Shown: piece by piece, positions 1 to 11,519 of the stretch | How the letters are laid out: each line of letters begins with the position of its first letter | How positions within the stretch are numbered: the stretch's first letter is position 1 | From: Peromyscus leucopus | Lineage: Eukaryota; Chordata; Mammalia; Rodentia; Cricetidae | DNA length: 64,000 bases | Assembly (NCBI RefSeq): GCF_004664715.2 | Contig: NC_051068.1 | Location: forward strand, 10,294,298 to 10,358,297 | Direction: 5' to 3' | Notes under the pieces: generated by a model | The model's input: the letters and a program-made list of their open reading frames with translations, nothing else | Told to the model about the DNA's origin: nothing | The model's database searches: none | Position numbers and translations under genes: made by a program

Positions 1-984
1 ACTTTTCCCCTTACAAACTCTGGTAAAGATAATTCTCCAGGTGGAGTTACAATCACAGATGGGTATGCACGAAGGGTTGAAACAGTGAAGGAAGTCCTCA
101 GCCTTGAGAAACATTGCAGTTTTCTGGACTGGAGCAGCTGCCTGCTCCTGCCCTGTGCCATGGTTTGTGACTGTGCACATCAGCGTGCCCTGGGGGCAAG
201 CCCCTGGCGTAATGCGCTGCAGGACTTTCTTCCCCAGTCAGTGGGTCTGTTGCTAGCCTCTGATCTTGTCCGACTCTTAACGTACCAAACCGTTCCAATG
301 AGTAAAGTAACTTCACCTCTCGAGAAAAGGGAGAATTACCAGTAATAATTCCCACCTAGTTACTAAGTTAGCTTATCAGTTCAGCTTATCAGTTCATCTT
401 GCACGAGTTTGAAGACAGACAGACAGACACAGAAGCAAAGTACCGTCTTCCCTCTGGCTAGCGTGCTCATGGCTGGCTGAAATGGCTGCGCGGATAGGAA
501 TGCTCTCTTTTTATTTGGATTTGAAGTTCGTTTTCTTTCTTCAACATGCCAAAAGTTATTTAAAATCATGTCTACTTTTAAAAGTATCCCCTCACTGGCT
601 TTGCCATTTGTGTTTCAGATGGAAGAATGGGGTCCCCATAGTATACAGTTCCTATAACCGAGTAACTGCATTTATATTGTTATAAATTTTTGAGGTTGGA
701 ATCTCAAGTTTTTAAATTAAATAAGTACAGTTAACCGTATTAAGTGTAAGGTTGAATTTGATCAAGAATGAGAAAAGCATTTATGACAACCCCTGTAAAT
801 GTTTAAACACTTTAGTTGTGTTTGTGAGCACTAAATTGTATTATAAGGAGCTAACATTGAGCGCATGGGTTCCTCTGGGACATATCTGACTTTTGGGAGA
901 TTAAAAAAAAAAATCTTGCATTAATGAAATTCTGCAAGTTTTTGATTTAGTAGACAACATTCCCAGTATATGCGAAGCAGTTTT

Positions 985-987
<3 letters not shown>
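1..987. other. unique sequence, no gene seen
   Basis: No repeat family or exon recognised. It holds a short run of GACA units near 413-430 and an AT-rich second half. Open frames of 60-86 codons occur on both strands at 85-355 but overlap each other and have no recognisable domain. Confidence 0.6.

Positions 988-1025
<38 letters not shown>
988..1025. repeat. (GT)n microsatellite
   Basis: An uninterrupted 38-base GT dinucleotide run (19 units), directly visible. It lies in unique AT-rich sequence and is not obviously attached to a SINE tail. Confidence 0.98.
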
Positions 1026-1028
<3 letters not shown>

Positions 1029-1914
1029 TACTTGTAGGAATGGTTTAACTGTAATGGGGCATTTCTCGATCACATAATAGGAAAGCTAACAGCTTTAATT
1101 AAGATTTATGAAGCATAAGAGGTAATCCATTCTGCTATATTAGGTAGCCATTGGTGGGTAGTGTGACTTCAGAGATGGATTTTCTTCACACTCTTCACTT
1201 CCTTGTGCAATTTTGGTTTAGAATTGAAATTTGTAGCACTGGAATTCCTGCATCCCTAAGTAGACAAAACTAAACTTCATTTTCCTAAAAAAAAAACCTT
1301 TAATTTTTAATAATAATCTAATTATGGACAGATACCATTAAATATTTATTCTGTGATTTCAGGTGGTAACTCCAGGAGCCTGAGGCAGGGAAAGGAAAAG
1401 ATTACCACTTCCTTCAAATGACTGGTGTGCTGGGAAGCTGGTGCTTAGAAAGTAGAGATTCAAATCCACTAACTAACGCGTTCCTCACAAATAAGCCAGG
1501 CCATTGCAGCTCCATTTCCACTTACTCTAGAATCTACCATGTCCAGTTATTCCTTTATTACTGCAGACTGAGCAGGGTAGTGTTTATCTGTGTGTCTTAC
1601 TGAGACTGCCTGCTTCTTCAGGACAGGGGAGGTGAAGACAGGTACCATCGCTAATTCTCAGGATAGGGGTTGCTAGAAAAGTTAGGGGTGCACAAAGTCT
1701 GCGGATGAACTGCTGGGATCAGATGAGCCTGGGTCTTCTTCATGGAGGGTGGTTGCACTCTTCTGATTTCTCCAAGCAGAAGACGGTTAGTATTCTGAAG
1801 GGCTGATGGAAACTGCTTTTCTTCACTTGATTAGTGTCCTAGTGAGCCCCAACTCTCACCTTGACACAGCCTAAAATGACCTGAAGAATCTCAAGTCATT
1901 GCCTGTATCAAGCT
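1026..1914. other. unique sequence, no gene seen
   Basis: AT-rich at first (A-runs near 1290), then more balanced. I see no exon or recognisable repeat. A 61-codon frame at 1418-1603 has no family signature. Confidence 0.5.
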
Positions 1915-2212
1915 GGCCTGCAGGCATGTCTGTGCCAGTCTGTATTGATTGTCATGAATTATGAAGGAGGGCCCAGGCCACTGTGGGCAGCACTGTTTCC
2001 TGGGCAGACAATCCTGGCTGTAAAAGAAGCTAACTGACATCAGCATTCTCTGTCTGGGAGCACTCCTCCTTCAAGCTCCTGCTTAAGTTTTTGCCCTGAC
2101 TTTCCTCAATGATGGACTGTGATCTAGAAGTATAAGTCAAATAAACCCTTTCCTCTCCTAAGTTGTTTTTGGTGATAATACTTGTCACAATCACGGAAGG
2201 AAACTAGAATAA
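1915..2212 (+). mobile_element. old rodent interspersed repeat, LTR-like 3' end, family not named
   Basis: I recognise the sequence as a common rodent repeat. Hallmarks are the segment ending in gatggactgtgatct, an AATAAA signal at about 2140, then cctttcctctcctaagttg and a cttgtcacaatc end. The same tail appears in reverse complement at 48472-48830. I am not certain which library name applies, so none is given. The copy is diverged and lacks obvious target duplications. Recognition of the family is firmer than its class. Confidence 0.6.
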
Positions 2213-2650
2213 TTGTTAAATCTCCTCTTGCATTAGAAGCACCTTCAGCGTCTGTCAGAGCACAGGGTGCTAGGCCGGACCCTGGCAACTTTCATCTCAG
2301 CGGATCTGAGGTCGAACCTGAGGATTTTTGTTCCTAGGCAGTACCCACACTGCTGACCCAGTGGCTACATTTTGAGGACCATTGTAGGAAAGAGGATGGA
2401 GAAGAGAGGATGGAGAGGAAAAATAGAAAGCAAAAGAAGAAGGCCACACAGCTCTAGGGACACACAGAAATGTTGCACTAGGCTATTTCTGTATGTTTTA
2501 TATATTTCTATATGTTCTATATATTTCTATAAGTTGTATATGTTTCTCTTTTTCTTTGTATTTTGAGCAGTGAATACATCACTTTTCCTCAAGCAGTGTT
2601 GATTTGGAGGTACTTAGGTGAGAAATGCTTTTTAGCATACACATTAGAAG
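2213..2650. other. unique sequence, no gene seen
   Basis: Holds a purine-rich stretch (2395-2450) and a TATA-rich stretch (2495-2560). A 64-codon frame spans both and is low complexity, so it is not taken as coding. Confidence 0.5.
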
Positions 2651-2735
2651 TGGGTGTGGAGCTCAGTGGCAGTCATTCCCTGGCACACATGTGCCACTGT
2701 TTGATATTTGATCCCTAGCATGGGAGGAGGCAGAA
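2651..2735 (+). mobile_element. degenerate tRNA-derived SINE (ID-like)
   Basis: The segment carries gtggagctcagtggcag, like the A-box region of the ID/B4-left family, and further on ttgatccctagcatgg, like the ID end. It is followed by A-rich and TATATA sequence. ID elements derive from tRNA-Ala and carry a split Pol III promoter. Divergence is high, so family assignment is tentative. Confidence 0.55.
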
Positions 2736-3560
2736 AAATCATATATATATATTCTCTCCCTATCTGTGTGTCTGTGTGTCTGTCGTCTGTCTATCTACCT
2801 GGAGAGAGAATGGGATTCTGTGGTTAAATCTGGTGACAAGTGACTACCTTTGGCTTTCTCCTATTACAGCCTCCTGTGGATGAGGGTCTTCAGTTCAGAG
2901 GCATTGATAGTCCATTAGCCATTGCTGTACTGCCAATGTGGTATAGCATGTAGCCAGGGGTTCTAAAGTACTGTGCAGAGATCAACCTCGGGGCCATGGG
3001 GGAGAATACAGAATATTCCTTGGAGAAATGTGTAGCCAGAGAGTCAAATCAATAGATCTGTGCTAGTGTTGAGAACTCAGAATTTCTGGCATTACCAGGA
3101 AGATTTGCTTGCTGATAGTTCTGGACCACAGTGAACATGGGCCTGCGATGACTTTCTTTGTGTATGTTATATTTGCTTCAGCTCTGTAGGGAAATTTTCT
3201 CTTTCAGCACTTTTGTCCCACCACAATTTCCTTGTGGCCCAGTGGAAATCCTCATGCTGTTTTCCTGTGGAATTTATGATGAACTTGATAGCTGCTTTCC
3301 AAATCTTATATTCTGTTTCTGTCGAGTGTAGGCTTAAAGTGTAATTTCTCTAGGTCTGATGTTCCTATCTATAGGCTTAGGGTGAGGCTACATTGCCAAG
3401 TTTTTCTTCCCCTGTGCTAGTAACTTGGCAAACATTTAGCAATTAAATCAATGAATCCATACATGGTATATATTTATGTAAACACATATACAATATTTTA
3501 TACATGTACATATTTCATGATGTACATATTTATATAAATACATTATGTTTATAAATCCTG
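2736..3560. other. unique sequence, no gene seen
   Basis: A short TATATA and TGTC-rich patch at 2742-2800, then unique sequence, then AT-rich DNA with many TATA/TACA steps at 3440-3550. No exon or repeat family recognised. Confidence 0.5.
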
Positions 3561-3592
3561 TGTCTGTCTGTCTATGTATGTATGTATGCATG

Positions 3593-3682
<90 letters not shown>
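3561..3682. repeat. compound tetranucleotide microsatellite, (TATC)n
   Basis: A short (TGTC)n and (TATG)n lead-in at 3561-3592 is followed by about 22 uninterrupted TATC units at 3593-3682 (GATA units on the other strand). The long pure run suggests an allele-length polymorphic locus. Confidence 0.98.
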
Positions 3683-5259
3683 ACTATCTGCCTAGTATCA
3701 TCTCTCCATAATGAAGTGGCATAGGTGCTTTGATGGTATTACCACAGAGAGCTGTGAGAGGAAAGACATTAACTAGAGATATAGGGAAAAATCTGTATAA
3801 AGGTGCTAATAAATAGACTTCAAGTTTATGTTTAGGAGCATGATGGGATATTTGACTTGGAAAAGCAGAGTGTCATTTTCAAGTAGTGGATGTGGCACAG
3901 CACAATTCCCCATGGTGGACACAAGACCAGCTGTGTCCACTTGCAAAGAACCATCCCAGCTGGGCTTGTTGACTGTTGACATTCCCTCGTGGAGGGGTCG
4001 GCAGTGTTAGTAGACCCTCATCTGAGTATTCTGCCACTCCTTCCAGACAGTGTGCAATTCTTTCCTAATTGCACAGGGCCTTGGGGTCTCAGGGAGGGGC
4101 TAGTGTGTATAGGCTGGGGCAAGAGTCAGCTAGATGAGGTTCCACTGATGCAGCCATGGGGAAGCTATTATCTGTACTGAATGAAAGCTTGCCAGGGTGG
4201 CTGCTTTAGACTCACCCACATTCCTGCAGGTAACCCTTCTCCCAAGCTCTGCAAACAGCCCAATACACTCACTGGTTCCTTGGGGCAGTCGTTGGGGAAT
4301 TGTACTTTGGTTTGCTCTTGGGACTTTAGGAGGAGAGGGTAGATGTTATTTACATCTCCAGGGAAGGACTTTTAACAACAGTAGACTGATTGAATTGGTC
4401 TACAAGTAATATTGTACAATATGTTGGTAGCTGATTGAATATTCCAGATGATGGGGGAGGGTTGCTAAGGAATTTTAAGACATAGGCTTTTCATCCAGTG
4501 ACACTGGACCAAACCATCCTAGATGAAGTAACAGGAGGAGTGGAGCTTGAGCTTCTGGAGACTTAGATGGTAAGAATCCAACTGTATCACGACACAGAGA
4601 GACAAGTATGCTTGGATAGTTCCCTGGTGAAGGTTGTGCCTACACTGGACATTGGAGAAGGGATTCAGTGGATGATGGAGGAGGGGCAATTGGCACCCAG
4701 TTGGGAGAGGAAGCATTTGAGAAGAGAGGAGGAACATAAGGGCAGGTAGAGGGCTTTTGTGAAAGAGCAAGGAAGACTGTTGGCCAAGTCGGCTGGCTGC
4801 CACTTTTATCCTCAGGAGTTGTGAACAACTCAGGGCTTGTGCCCAGATTTTGCTGGTGAGCCAGCAGGGTTTCTGTGAGCAGACGACTCTGGTGTGCATG
4901 GACTGAGTGTTCTGTTTGGGTTTCCGGTGGTTTGTTAGGAAGTTGTTGGGTGTGCTGCTTGCAGCGTGACTATGAAGCACACACTTTGAGGACCGTGGAG
5001 GAAGAGCATCAGGAGTGAGTACTGCTGGAGGATGGGAGAGTCACAGATCTCTTCATTCTGGAAGAGAAAGCAGCACATCACTTCATCTGATGACTTTCTG
5101 GAAAATGAAGATGAAATAGGCAGGGACCACAGACAGTGAAAGTGCTTATTTTCAGTAGAATTTTGCATCTGGGAAAAGATGTTTTCCTTATTGTTGCTGC
5201 AGAGCATGTAATCTCAACTATAGTTGTGAATCTCTGTAGTAAGGAGCCCTAGGTATAGG
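3683..5259. other. no gene seen; parts may be decayed repeat
   Basis: The part at about 4200-4410 reads like an old dispersed repeat that I cannot name. The rest looks unique. A 153-codon minus-strand frame (4519-4980) and several shorter ones overlap in different frames with no domain signature, and are judged to be chance. Confidence 0.45.
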
Positions 5260-5755
5260 GCTAGGTGTGGTGATATTGTGTTCCCCAAAATATTGTGCAC
5301 CCTAATAAACTTATCTGGGGTCAGAGAACAGAACACCCACTAGATATAGAGGCCAGAAAATGGTGGCACACACGCCTTTAATCCTATCACTCGGAGGGCA
5401 GAGATCCATCCAGATCTCCGTGAGTTCAAAGCCACACTGGAAACAGCCAGGCATGGTGATTCACGCCTTTAATCCCAGGAAGTGATGACAGAAAGCAGAA
5501 AGGTATATAAGGCGTGAGGACCAGGAACTAGGCTGGTTAAGCTTTCAGGCTTTCTAGAAGCAGTTCGGCTGAGAGCCATTTGGATAAGGACTCAGAGGCT
5601 TCCAGTCTGAGGAAACAGGATCAGCTGAGGAACTGGCGAGGTGAGGTGGCTGTGGCTTGTTCTGCTTCTCTGATCTTCCAGTGTTCAACCCAATACTTGG
5701 CCCCAAGTTTTTTGTTTTATTAATAAGACCTTCTAATATTCGTGCTACAGCTAGG
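5260..5755 (+). mobile_element. LTR-like element (probable solo LTR) with embedded B1 pieces
   Basis: The element runs 5266-5749, begins TG and ends CA, and is flanked by the 6-base direct repeat gctagg (5260-5265 and 5750-5755). This fits an ERV LTR with a 6-base target duplication. A TATA box (tatataa) lies at 5504 and a degenerate polyadenylation signal (aataag) at about 5722, giving plus orientation. Two segments inside, 5353-5440 and 5444-5482, closely resemble B1 SINE sequence (cctttaatcc..., gtgagttcaaagcc). I recall it as abundant in cricetid rodents. No internal retroviral genes are present. A non-LTR composite retroposon is the alternative reading. Confidence 0.7.
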
Positions 5756-6761
5756 TATAGGCTCCCTTTTAATTTTGTAGTATGAGGCCATCTTCTCAAA
5801 CTACAAATTACTATATTAGTGTCTTTAAGTGAAATCAGGTGATCAGCCCAGGTTAATGGTTATATGTCATAATGATGTGACATGACAGAAAGTGTATGGA
5901 CTTTGGACTCAGCAAAACATGGCCATATGCTACTTCTGTCTTATAAGGACAGATGTAGGTGTGTAACATGGAGCAAGGAACTCAAGGGGCAAGAAACCCT
6001 AGGTGGCATTTGGTAAGCAGTTCTTGACTTCCTCTGTCTTAGTGCATGGAACCTTTGGCTCTTCGATTATTCTGGGGATTTCCCAGGTTGTAGCCCATGG
6101 AACGTCAAAGGATTTTTTTTTTTTTGGTTTAGAAACTAGTATTTCTTCAAGTCATAGAAGGAGTAAAGTCGTATTCTGATTTGGGAGTGATATGAAGCTC
6201 TTGCGCAGTTAAGGAAAATAGGGTGCAAAGTGATATTGTGGTCAAGCTCCTTTGCAGTAAGAACTGAGAGTGCCGGGGGACTGGCCAGGCCTGGTGGCGT
6301 CTGGGTAGTTCTCCTTATTGAAAAGCACTAACCTGTAGCCGACAGTTGAAGGTTCAACAATGTTTCTTGGGCCTTGGAGGGGTGTTGTGACATTTATACC
6401 TTCCCAAGGCTCAACAACCATTGTAGAAGAGGGCATGGGAAGTAAGTAAGGGCCAGAAGGTAGGTGAGGGCCTGTGAATGCCATCCCTAGACCTGACATC
6501 ATCATGACACCCATGAAGACAACAACGACAGTTACCTGCATGGGGCCCATACAAAGCTGGGCCTGTCAACAGTCAGTCATGGATCAGGGAGTGGCTCAGA
6601 GGCCCCATCTCTTATTGCTGAACTACTGGCTACCAATGGATTCTGGGAGAAGGAGAATCATTATTTTCACTTGCATACTTTCTGATGAGCCCAACAGGCT
6701 GCAGTGGATAACTCCAAATCCATGGTCAGATGGACAGTCCTGGTTAAACATGGTGGGTCAT
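5756..6761. other. no gene seen; probable decayed dispersed repeat in second half
   Basis: A T-run lies at 6113-6125. Overlapping frames on both strands (102 codons minus at 6242-6550, 162 codons plus at 6474-6962) have no recognisable domain. The plus frame runs into the B2 SINE, which argues against coding. The stretch 6600-6760 resembles an old rodent dispersed repeat I cannot name. Confidence 0.4.
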
Positions 6762-6985
6762 GGAGCTGGAGACATGGCTCAGCACTTAAATGCAGTCTTT
6801 GCTATTCCAGAGGACCCCCATTCAACTCCCGGCACTTATGCGCAACTAATACCTATCTATACTCCAGTGCCAGGGGATCTGACATCCTCTTCTAGCCTCC
6901 TTAGTACCAGGTATACACATGTTTTACAAACATACATGCAGCCAAAAAAATCATGCACATAAAATAATAAAATAAATTTTAAAAA
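6762..6985 (+). mobile_element. B2 SINE
   Basis: Starts with a tRNA-like head (gagacatggctcagcactta, A box) and a B-box region (cattcaactcccggc), continues through the B2 body (tctagcctcc, tacatgcagcc) and ends in an A-rich AATAAA tail. Flanks carry a similar tgggtca motif (about 6753 and 6991), an imperfect target duplication. Diverged several percent or more from the consensus as I remember it. Confidence 0.85.
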
Positions 6986-9018
6986 TGTATTGGGTCACAA
7001 AACCAAATGGATAGAAATGAATGTGAGTATGAAGCACATGAATATGCTTGTGAATTTGTCAAAGGACAAATTTAGTCATGTCGTATGAGGAAGGTGACAT
7101 CCTCACACCAGACCACGTGCTAATAGAAAACGTCCCACCTGTGCCTGTATGTTCATTCCGTTTCATTTCATTAGGGCATGCTCAGCTGCGGACTAGATGC
7201 CTGTTTAGAATGCTCTGCTTTATAAAAGCTTGCTACTCACTGATTTCTTGTGTGCATTCTGCCCTGTCCTAAATGGATGCTCTCGGCCTCATCTGTAGTA
7301 GAACTAGTAACTCCCAGGTGAGTATTTTGGCTACAGACTGGTGCCATGTGAAGCCCACACCTTGTCACTTCTCTTTTAAAAGCAATTAAATATTCTTTGT
7401 AGCTTCAAGAGCTTAATCACTGCAGTATACAAGTGTTTAGCATTGGTTGTCCGGAGACTATGGCCAATGGCCTTCGTGTTCTAGGTGACGATGAGAACCA
7501 TGCTGCCGTTTGTTGAGATGGTCAGATGATATAGAGGAAGAGGAGTCTAGTGCAGCACCCAGCCTCTGAACCAGCTGCTGGGTCTGAATCCTAAAGGACC
7601 TTACCCCGACACCGAGTTTCCTACTGCAGTCTGCCACAAATAGGTCCCTGAGAAGCACTCAGCCTGGAACACCCGGCCGCCTCCTGCTCTGTGGAAGCCT
7701 CTGTGCGCCACTGTGACTGCCCATCAGCCTGGGTACACCGCTTGCTCTCACAGGGGCCACAGCTCAAGGGAGCTGTCACCATTCAGTCCGCTTTATCTTG
7801 TCTTTCCTCATCTTGTCTTTTTCACGTTGGGTTTGCTTTGGTGTCCACAGCATCAGGTGTCCCGACTTTTATACCTGCCAAGCAAACCAGGAGATTTTGC
7901 TCCCAGCAATGCAGCACATTAGGAAACTAAATGAGTGAAAACCAACACTTATTTAGACTTTGTTTGTTCCCTCTTTGGTAGAAATCCACAGCCCAAAACA
8001 AACTGGTTTTGTTGAAGATCCATCGTTTCTCTGCCTCTGGTCTAGGTGTGGAAAGAAATGACAGCCTCATGGGGATTAACAGTTCCCAAAGACGCTGAGA
8101 GAGGAGAGCGGTGGATACAGACGAATGGGAGGAGGAAGCTCCTAGTTTTAAAGGACATTGTTGCAAGTTAGTTCAATTGCTGTCATTGGAGACAAGACAG
8201 TTGTAGCGATTCTAAGGATAGTCATGGGCAGTAAGTAGCTTTAAAAATATTTTAAATACTGTCTCCCCACTCCTCAAGAACTACATGCTATTTGAATGGA
8301 GGTACATTAACAGTAAGTGATTAGATGAACAGGATTATAGACCTATTTTTGAGTGCATCAGAATTGCAGTATAGTGATGGAAATGAGAAATAACTTGCCT
8401 TGACTAAAGCAAGAGAGGCCAGTTTAGCCAAGCTCCCCATCTGGACTTGTTTTTCAGTCACAGATCAATGAAGGTTAGAGAGCAGAGAGAATGTGTTGTA
8501 TCACACATGAGAAGACAGACTCACCAAGTACCAGAGCAGAGGGGCAGTTCGAGAGTGTTTTCCACCCACACGTTCTTTAATGAAGAAACAGAGAAGCTGG
8601 GTGGTGCCCCCATGGATTTCTTAGTATTTGCTGTTAGTGATAAAGCTAAGTGTGGAATCTTGTCCAGCATAGCGCCTTCTCAGGAGATGGTCAGGACATG
8701 GCTGGCCAGTTTCACTCCCTTCCACAGAGGAATGATGCTGCCTTCCATCTTTCTAGCTGTGTGCATTGAGGCCTTGGGCTGACAGTTTAAGCACATCCCT
8801 GGGGTTTCCTTCTCTTCTTAATTTAATATGGGATAAACAGAGAGATAAGCAAGTTAATTTGGAATTTATTTTCCCTGCCGAAACTTGGAAAATTGGGAGA
8901 GTAGGAAGGGGTCATTGGTACTGGTGGTTTTCAGAAGCCACTATACAGCTACCCGCTTAGAGGTCATATTTTGAACTTCCTTAGCTGAGGACGTGAGAGA
9001 TGATCAACCTTAAAACAT
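6986..9018. other. unique sequence, no gene seen
   Basis: Two kilobases with no SINE, LINE or microsatellite that I can identify. Frames up to 111 codons (8447-8782, plus) occur. None has a recognisable family, and several overlap in other frames. It may contain unrecognised old repeats. Confidence 0.5.
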
Positions 9019-9180
9019 AGAAATGAAATGCTCGCCGGGCGGTGGTGGCGCACACCTTTAATCCCAGCACTCGGGAGGCAGAGCCAGGCGGATCTCTGTG
9101 AGTTCGAGGCCAGCCTGGGCTACCAAGTGAGCTCCAGGAAAGGCGCAAAGCTACGCAGAGAAACCCTGTCTCGAAAAACC

Positions 9181-9211
<31 letters not shown>

Positions 9212-9223
9212 AATGAAATGCTC
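9019..9223 (+). mobile_element. young full-length B1 SINE with perfect target duplication
   Basis: The body is 9034-9180, from gccgggcggtggtggcgcac to ctgtctcgaaaaacc, with a 29-base poly(A) at 9181-9209. The 15-base repeat agaaatgaaatgctc occurs exactly at 9019-9033 and 9209-9223. B1 derives from 7SL RNA and is copied by L1 machinery. The intact head, CpGs and tail indicate a recent insertion. The right half (gctccaggaaaggcgc) is the form I associate with cricetid rodents. Confidence 0.97.
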
Positions 9224-9930
9224 ATATTACTTATGAGCATTTGTTTGTGTGTGACGGTTCTTGAGGACAAGGATAAGAGCAACAAGTCATACATTTTATC
9301 AAACAAAACAAAGCAACAGCCAGGGTTTGCTTTTTCCATAGGAGATGCACTATACTTCCATGGTCTGGGAGGCCAGTGTTGCAAAGTTAAGAGCAGTCCT
9401 TATATAACTATCAAAGAGGACCTTTGACTCAGTCCTTGCTTGCCACTGTGCCCTGCTGTGAGACACAGCCACTTGTGTGGGAAGGTAAGACTGACTGGCT
9501 TGGAAAACATACCAAGTATGGAAACTGCAAGCTCTGAAATGTTTCCACATAAAATCTACGAAAGATGTGTAGATGAGCCTGGAAATCAGGATGGCTTTTT
9601 TTTCCTTTAGAGGGGTTAAAAAAACTATTTCTACTATACAATTCAAACAGCCCATTAACACATAGCCCTCCGGTGCACCTAATACAGGAGCAGGTGAGCA
9701 ATGAGCTGCATTTCCACATCAATTGTGTGGTTTTGGAATCTGGTTCTCTTTGCCCCCAAACTCTGGAGGAAATGCCACTTACATAGCTAACAGGATGGTG
9801 GGACTTTAATGGGAGGAATCATGGAAGGGGAGAGCCACACAGTTCTGAAGCTCAAGGAGGCAAAACAAAATACAGTCACCCACAGCATCATTATGAGAAA
9901 ATGAAAAAAATCCAAAGGAATTGCTAGCAA
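9224..9930. other. unique sequence, no gene seen
   Basis: No repeat or exon recognised. Frames of 69-103 codons on both strands overlap one another at 9218-9722 and have no family signature. Confidence 0.5.
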
Positions 9931-9949
9931 AGAGTATATATACATATTT

Positions 9950-9982
<33 letters not shown>

Positions 9983-10008
9983 GTACATATGCTTACACAC
10001 ACACAAAA
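9931..10008. repeat. AT-rich (TATA)n low-complexity tract
   Basis: Alternating TA and TACA steps with a short ACAC end, directly visible. A likely DNA-unwinding, length-variable tract. Confidence 0.9.
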
Positions 10009-10547
10009 TCACTACAGCCTTTGGGAGGTCACTGTCTATGGGCTGGCATATTTCTATTTGTTCTGTTTGATAAAATCAGTGTATATGTTGAAAATTCAGC
10101 ATCATATAGAAGATAGCCACTACTTCAAAGGTGGAAGATACTAGATCTCCTTGTGTAACTTTTTCTTAATCAAAATATTCATTTATAATTATCTCCTGGT
10201 TTCTGCTACATGATTGAGAAAGCAAAAAACTCAATTGTTATGATCCACAAGTTAGTTTGAATCTGTGTGGAGTTCATGATTATTATAAGCTACTCTGGCT
10301 CCAAATGATAGGGCTGGCATTTAATTTTAGGCATAGGAGGTAATTTAATTATGATTTCTTTCCTGGCAATTGAATAATTGGACTTTAAAAAAACAAATAG
10401 GAAACTGGATCTTTCAGTCAATGATACAGCAGCATTCTTCTGTGAAGCATTAGGCCACAGTACTATGCTGTATAATTCCTGCAATGCAATCAATCCCATC
10501 TTCTGAAAATGCACACACATGCTCCCTGCAATTAGGGTGGTGGTGGT
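10009..10547. other. unique sequence, no gene seen
   Basis: AT-rich, with GGT triplets just before the next SINE (10536-10548). No exon or repeat family recognised. Confidence 0.5.
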
Positions 10548-10698
10548 GGAGATGTGGGTGTGCAAAGTGCAGTGAGGAGGTCAGAGGACGAATTGCTGGA
10601 GTCCATTTTCCTGCCACTATATGGGTCCCAGAGGTCACACTCAGGTCATCAGGCTCAGCTGCTGTCACCTTCTCCCACTGAACCGCCTCCCTAGGCCA
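10548..10698 (-). mobile_element. RSINE1-like SINE, antisense
   Basis: On the minus strand this reads as a tRNA-derived head followed by the RSINE1 body. On the plus strand the marks are gaggtcagaggac, tgggtcccag and actcaggtcatcaggct. Diverged, without clear target duplications. Confidence 0.65.
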
Positions 10699-10805
10699 TG
10701 GTCTTGGTCTTTCCTTTTGGCACAGGGTCACATGTTGCTCTGGAATGTATCATTCTCTTGTTTCAGCCTCCTATACTGGGATTATAGTGGTAGCCACCAA
10801 ACCAG
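10699..10805 (-). mobile_element. diverged B1-like SINE, antisense
   Basis: Plus-strand marks are cacagggtcacatgttgctctgg, then a deleted centre, then cagcctcctatactgggattatag. This is the reverse complement of an old B1. It abuts the RSINE1-like copy directly. Confidence 0.65.
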
Positions 10806-10914
10806 TTGTCAATGCAGTTTATGGTGACATTTGAAGCAGTCTATCAGGTTCTGGAGTTAGTGTACGTGTGGTTCTAGAAATTTAGGAGGAAGACACCAGA
10901 GTCCCACATACTAC

Positions 10915-10941
10915 TTCCTCCTCCTCCTCCTCTTCTTCTTC
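10915..10941. repeat. (CCT)n(CTT)n trinucleotide tract
   Basis: A pure pyrimidine run of CTC then CTT triplets, directly visible. Confidence 0.95.
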
Positions 10942-10995
10942 AAAATGATGAAAAAAAAAGGAAACTGTTTTGACTGACTTCCCACGCCCAGTTTG

Positions 10996-10997
<2 letters not shown>

Positions 10998-11032
<35 letters not shown>
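10998..11032. repeat. (TG)n microsatellite
   Basis: A 35-base uninterrupted TG run at the left border of a degenerate 66-base tandem array. Confidence 0.98.
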
Positions 11033-11034
<2 letters not shown>

Positions 11035-11232
11035 ATCCCTGATCATGTACAGGTTGGTATGTGATACAGAGCTACAGTGACTTTGTAGAAGTCTTTGTGT
11101 GCACGTGTCCATGTTAGGGTTTATGTGTGTAGAAAGCCATGGTGTCTTTGATAGAAGCCTTTGTGAGTATGTATGTATGTGCATCATGTGTGGGTTTACA
11201 TGTGATACAGAGCTACAAACCCTTTGGTGGAA
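11033..11232. repeat. degenerate minisatellite, about 66-bp unit, 3 copies
   Basis: Three consecutive blocks (about 11033-11099, 11100-11165 and 11166-11231) share the same order of motifs: a gt-rich start, a ggttta/ggtatgtgat-like middle, then gagctaca or an aligned equivalent, and an aagtctttgtg/aagcctttgtg end. The first and third share gtgatacagagctaca exactly. No protein meaning is seen. Confidence 0.7.
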
Positions 11233-11519
11233 ACAATGTCAACGGTGGCAACACTTATGTGTTACTGATATTTAAGTAACCCACTATTTTAAGAAAAATA
11301 ATGATTATCATAAAGATTTTGGTTATGCCAGTATTTTGAGTAAATATCACTGGTTCAAAACACAGCATGATCATTTTTCAATTGTACAAAACATCGGGCA
11401 GGCAAAGCCGTGATGTGCTGAAAAAGGAAAAAAGGGTCTTGGGTAAATAATGTCTCTCAGAGAGTGGGAGTAGAATGTTTGGCTCAGAATGCTAACCCAA
11501 CCTTTGATTCGCTGAGACT
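11233..11519. other. unique AT-rich sequence, nothing seen
   Basis: No repeat or exon recognised. Confidence 0.5.

Noticed and set aside
1915..2212. Naming the 2-kb and 48.5-kb repeats as URR1
   Set aside because: URR1 as I remember it has hAT inverted ends (cagtggttctcaacc type), which are absent here. Family left unnamed.
2651..2735. Functional tRNA gene
   Set aside because: Only A/B-box-like remnants in a degenerate SINE; no intact cloverleaf or terminator.
6242..6962. 102-codon minus and 162-codon plus frames that might be a decayed gene
   Set aside because: Overlap on opposite strands, no recognisable domain, and the plus frame continues into a B2 SINE.
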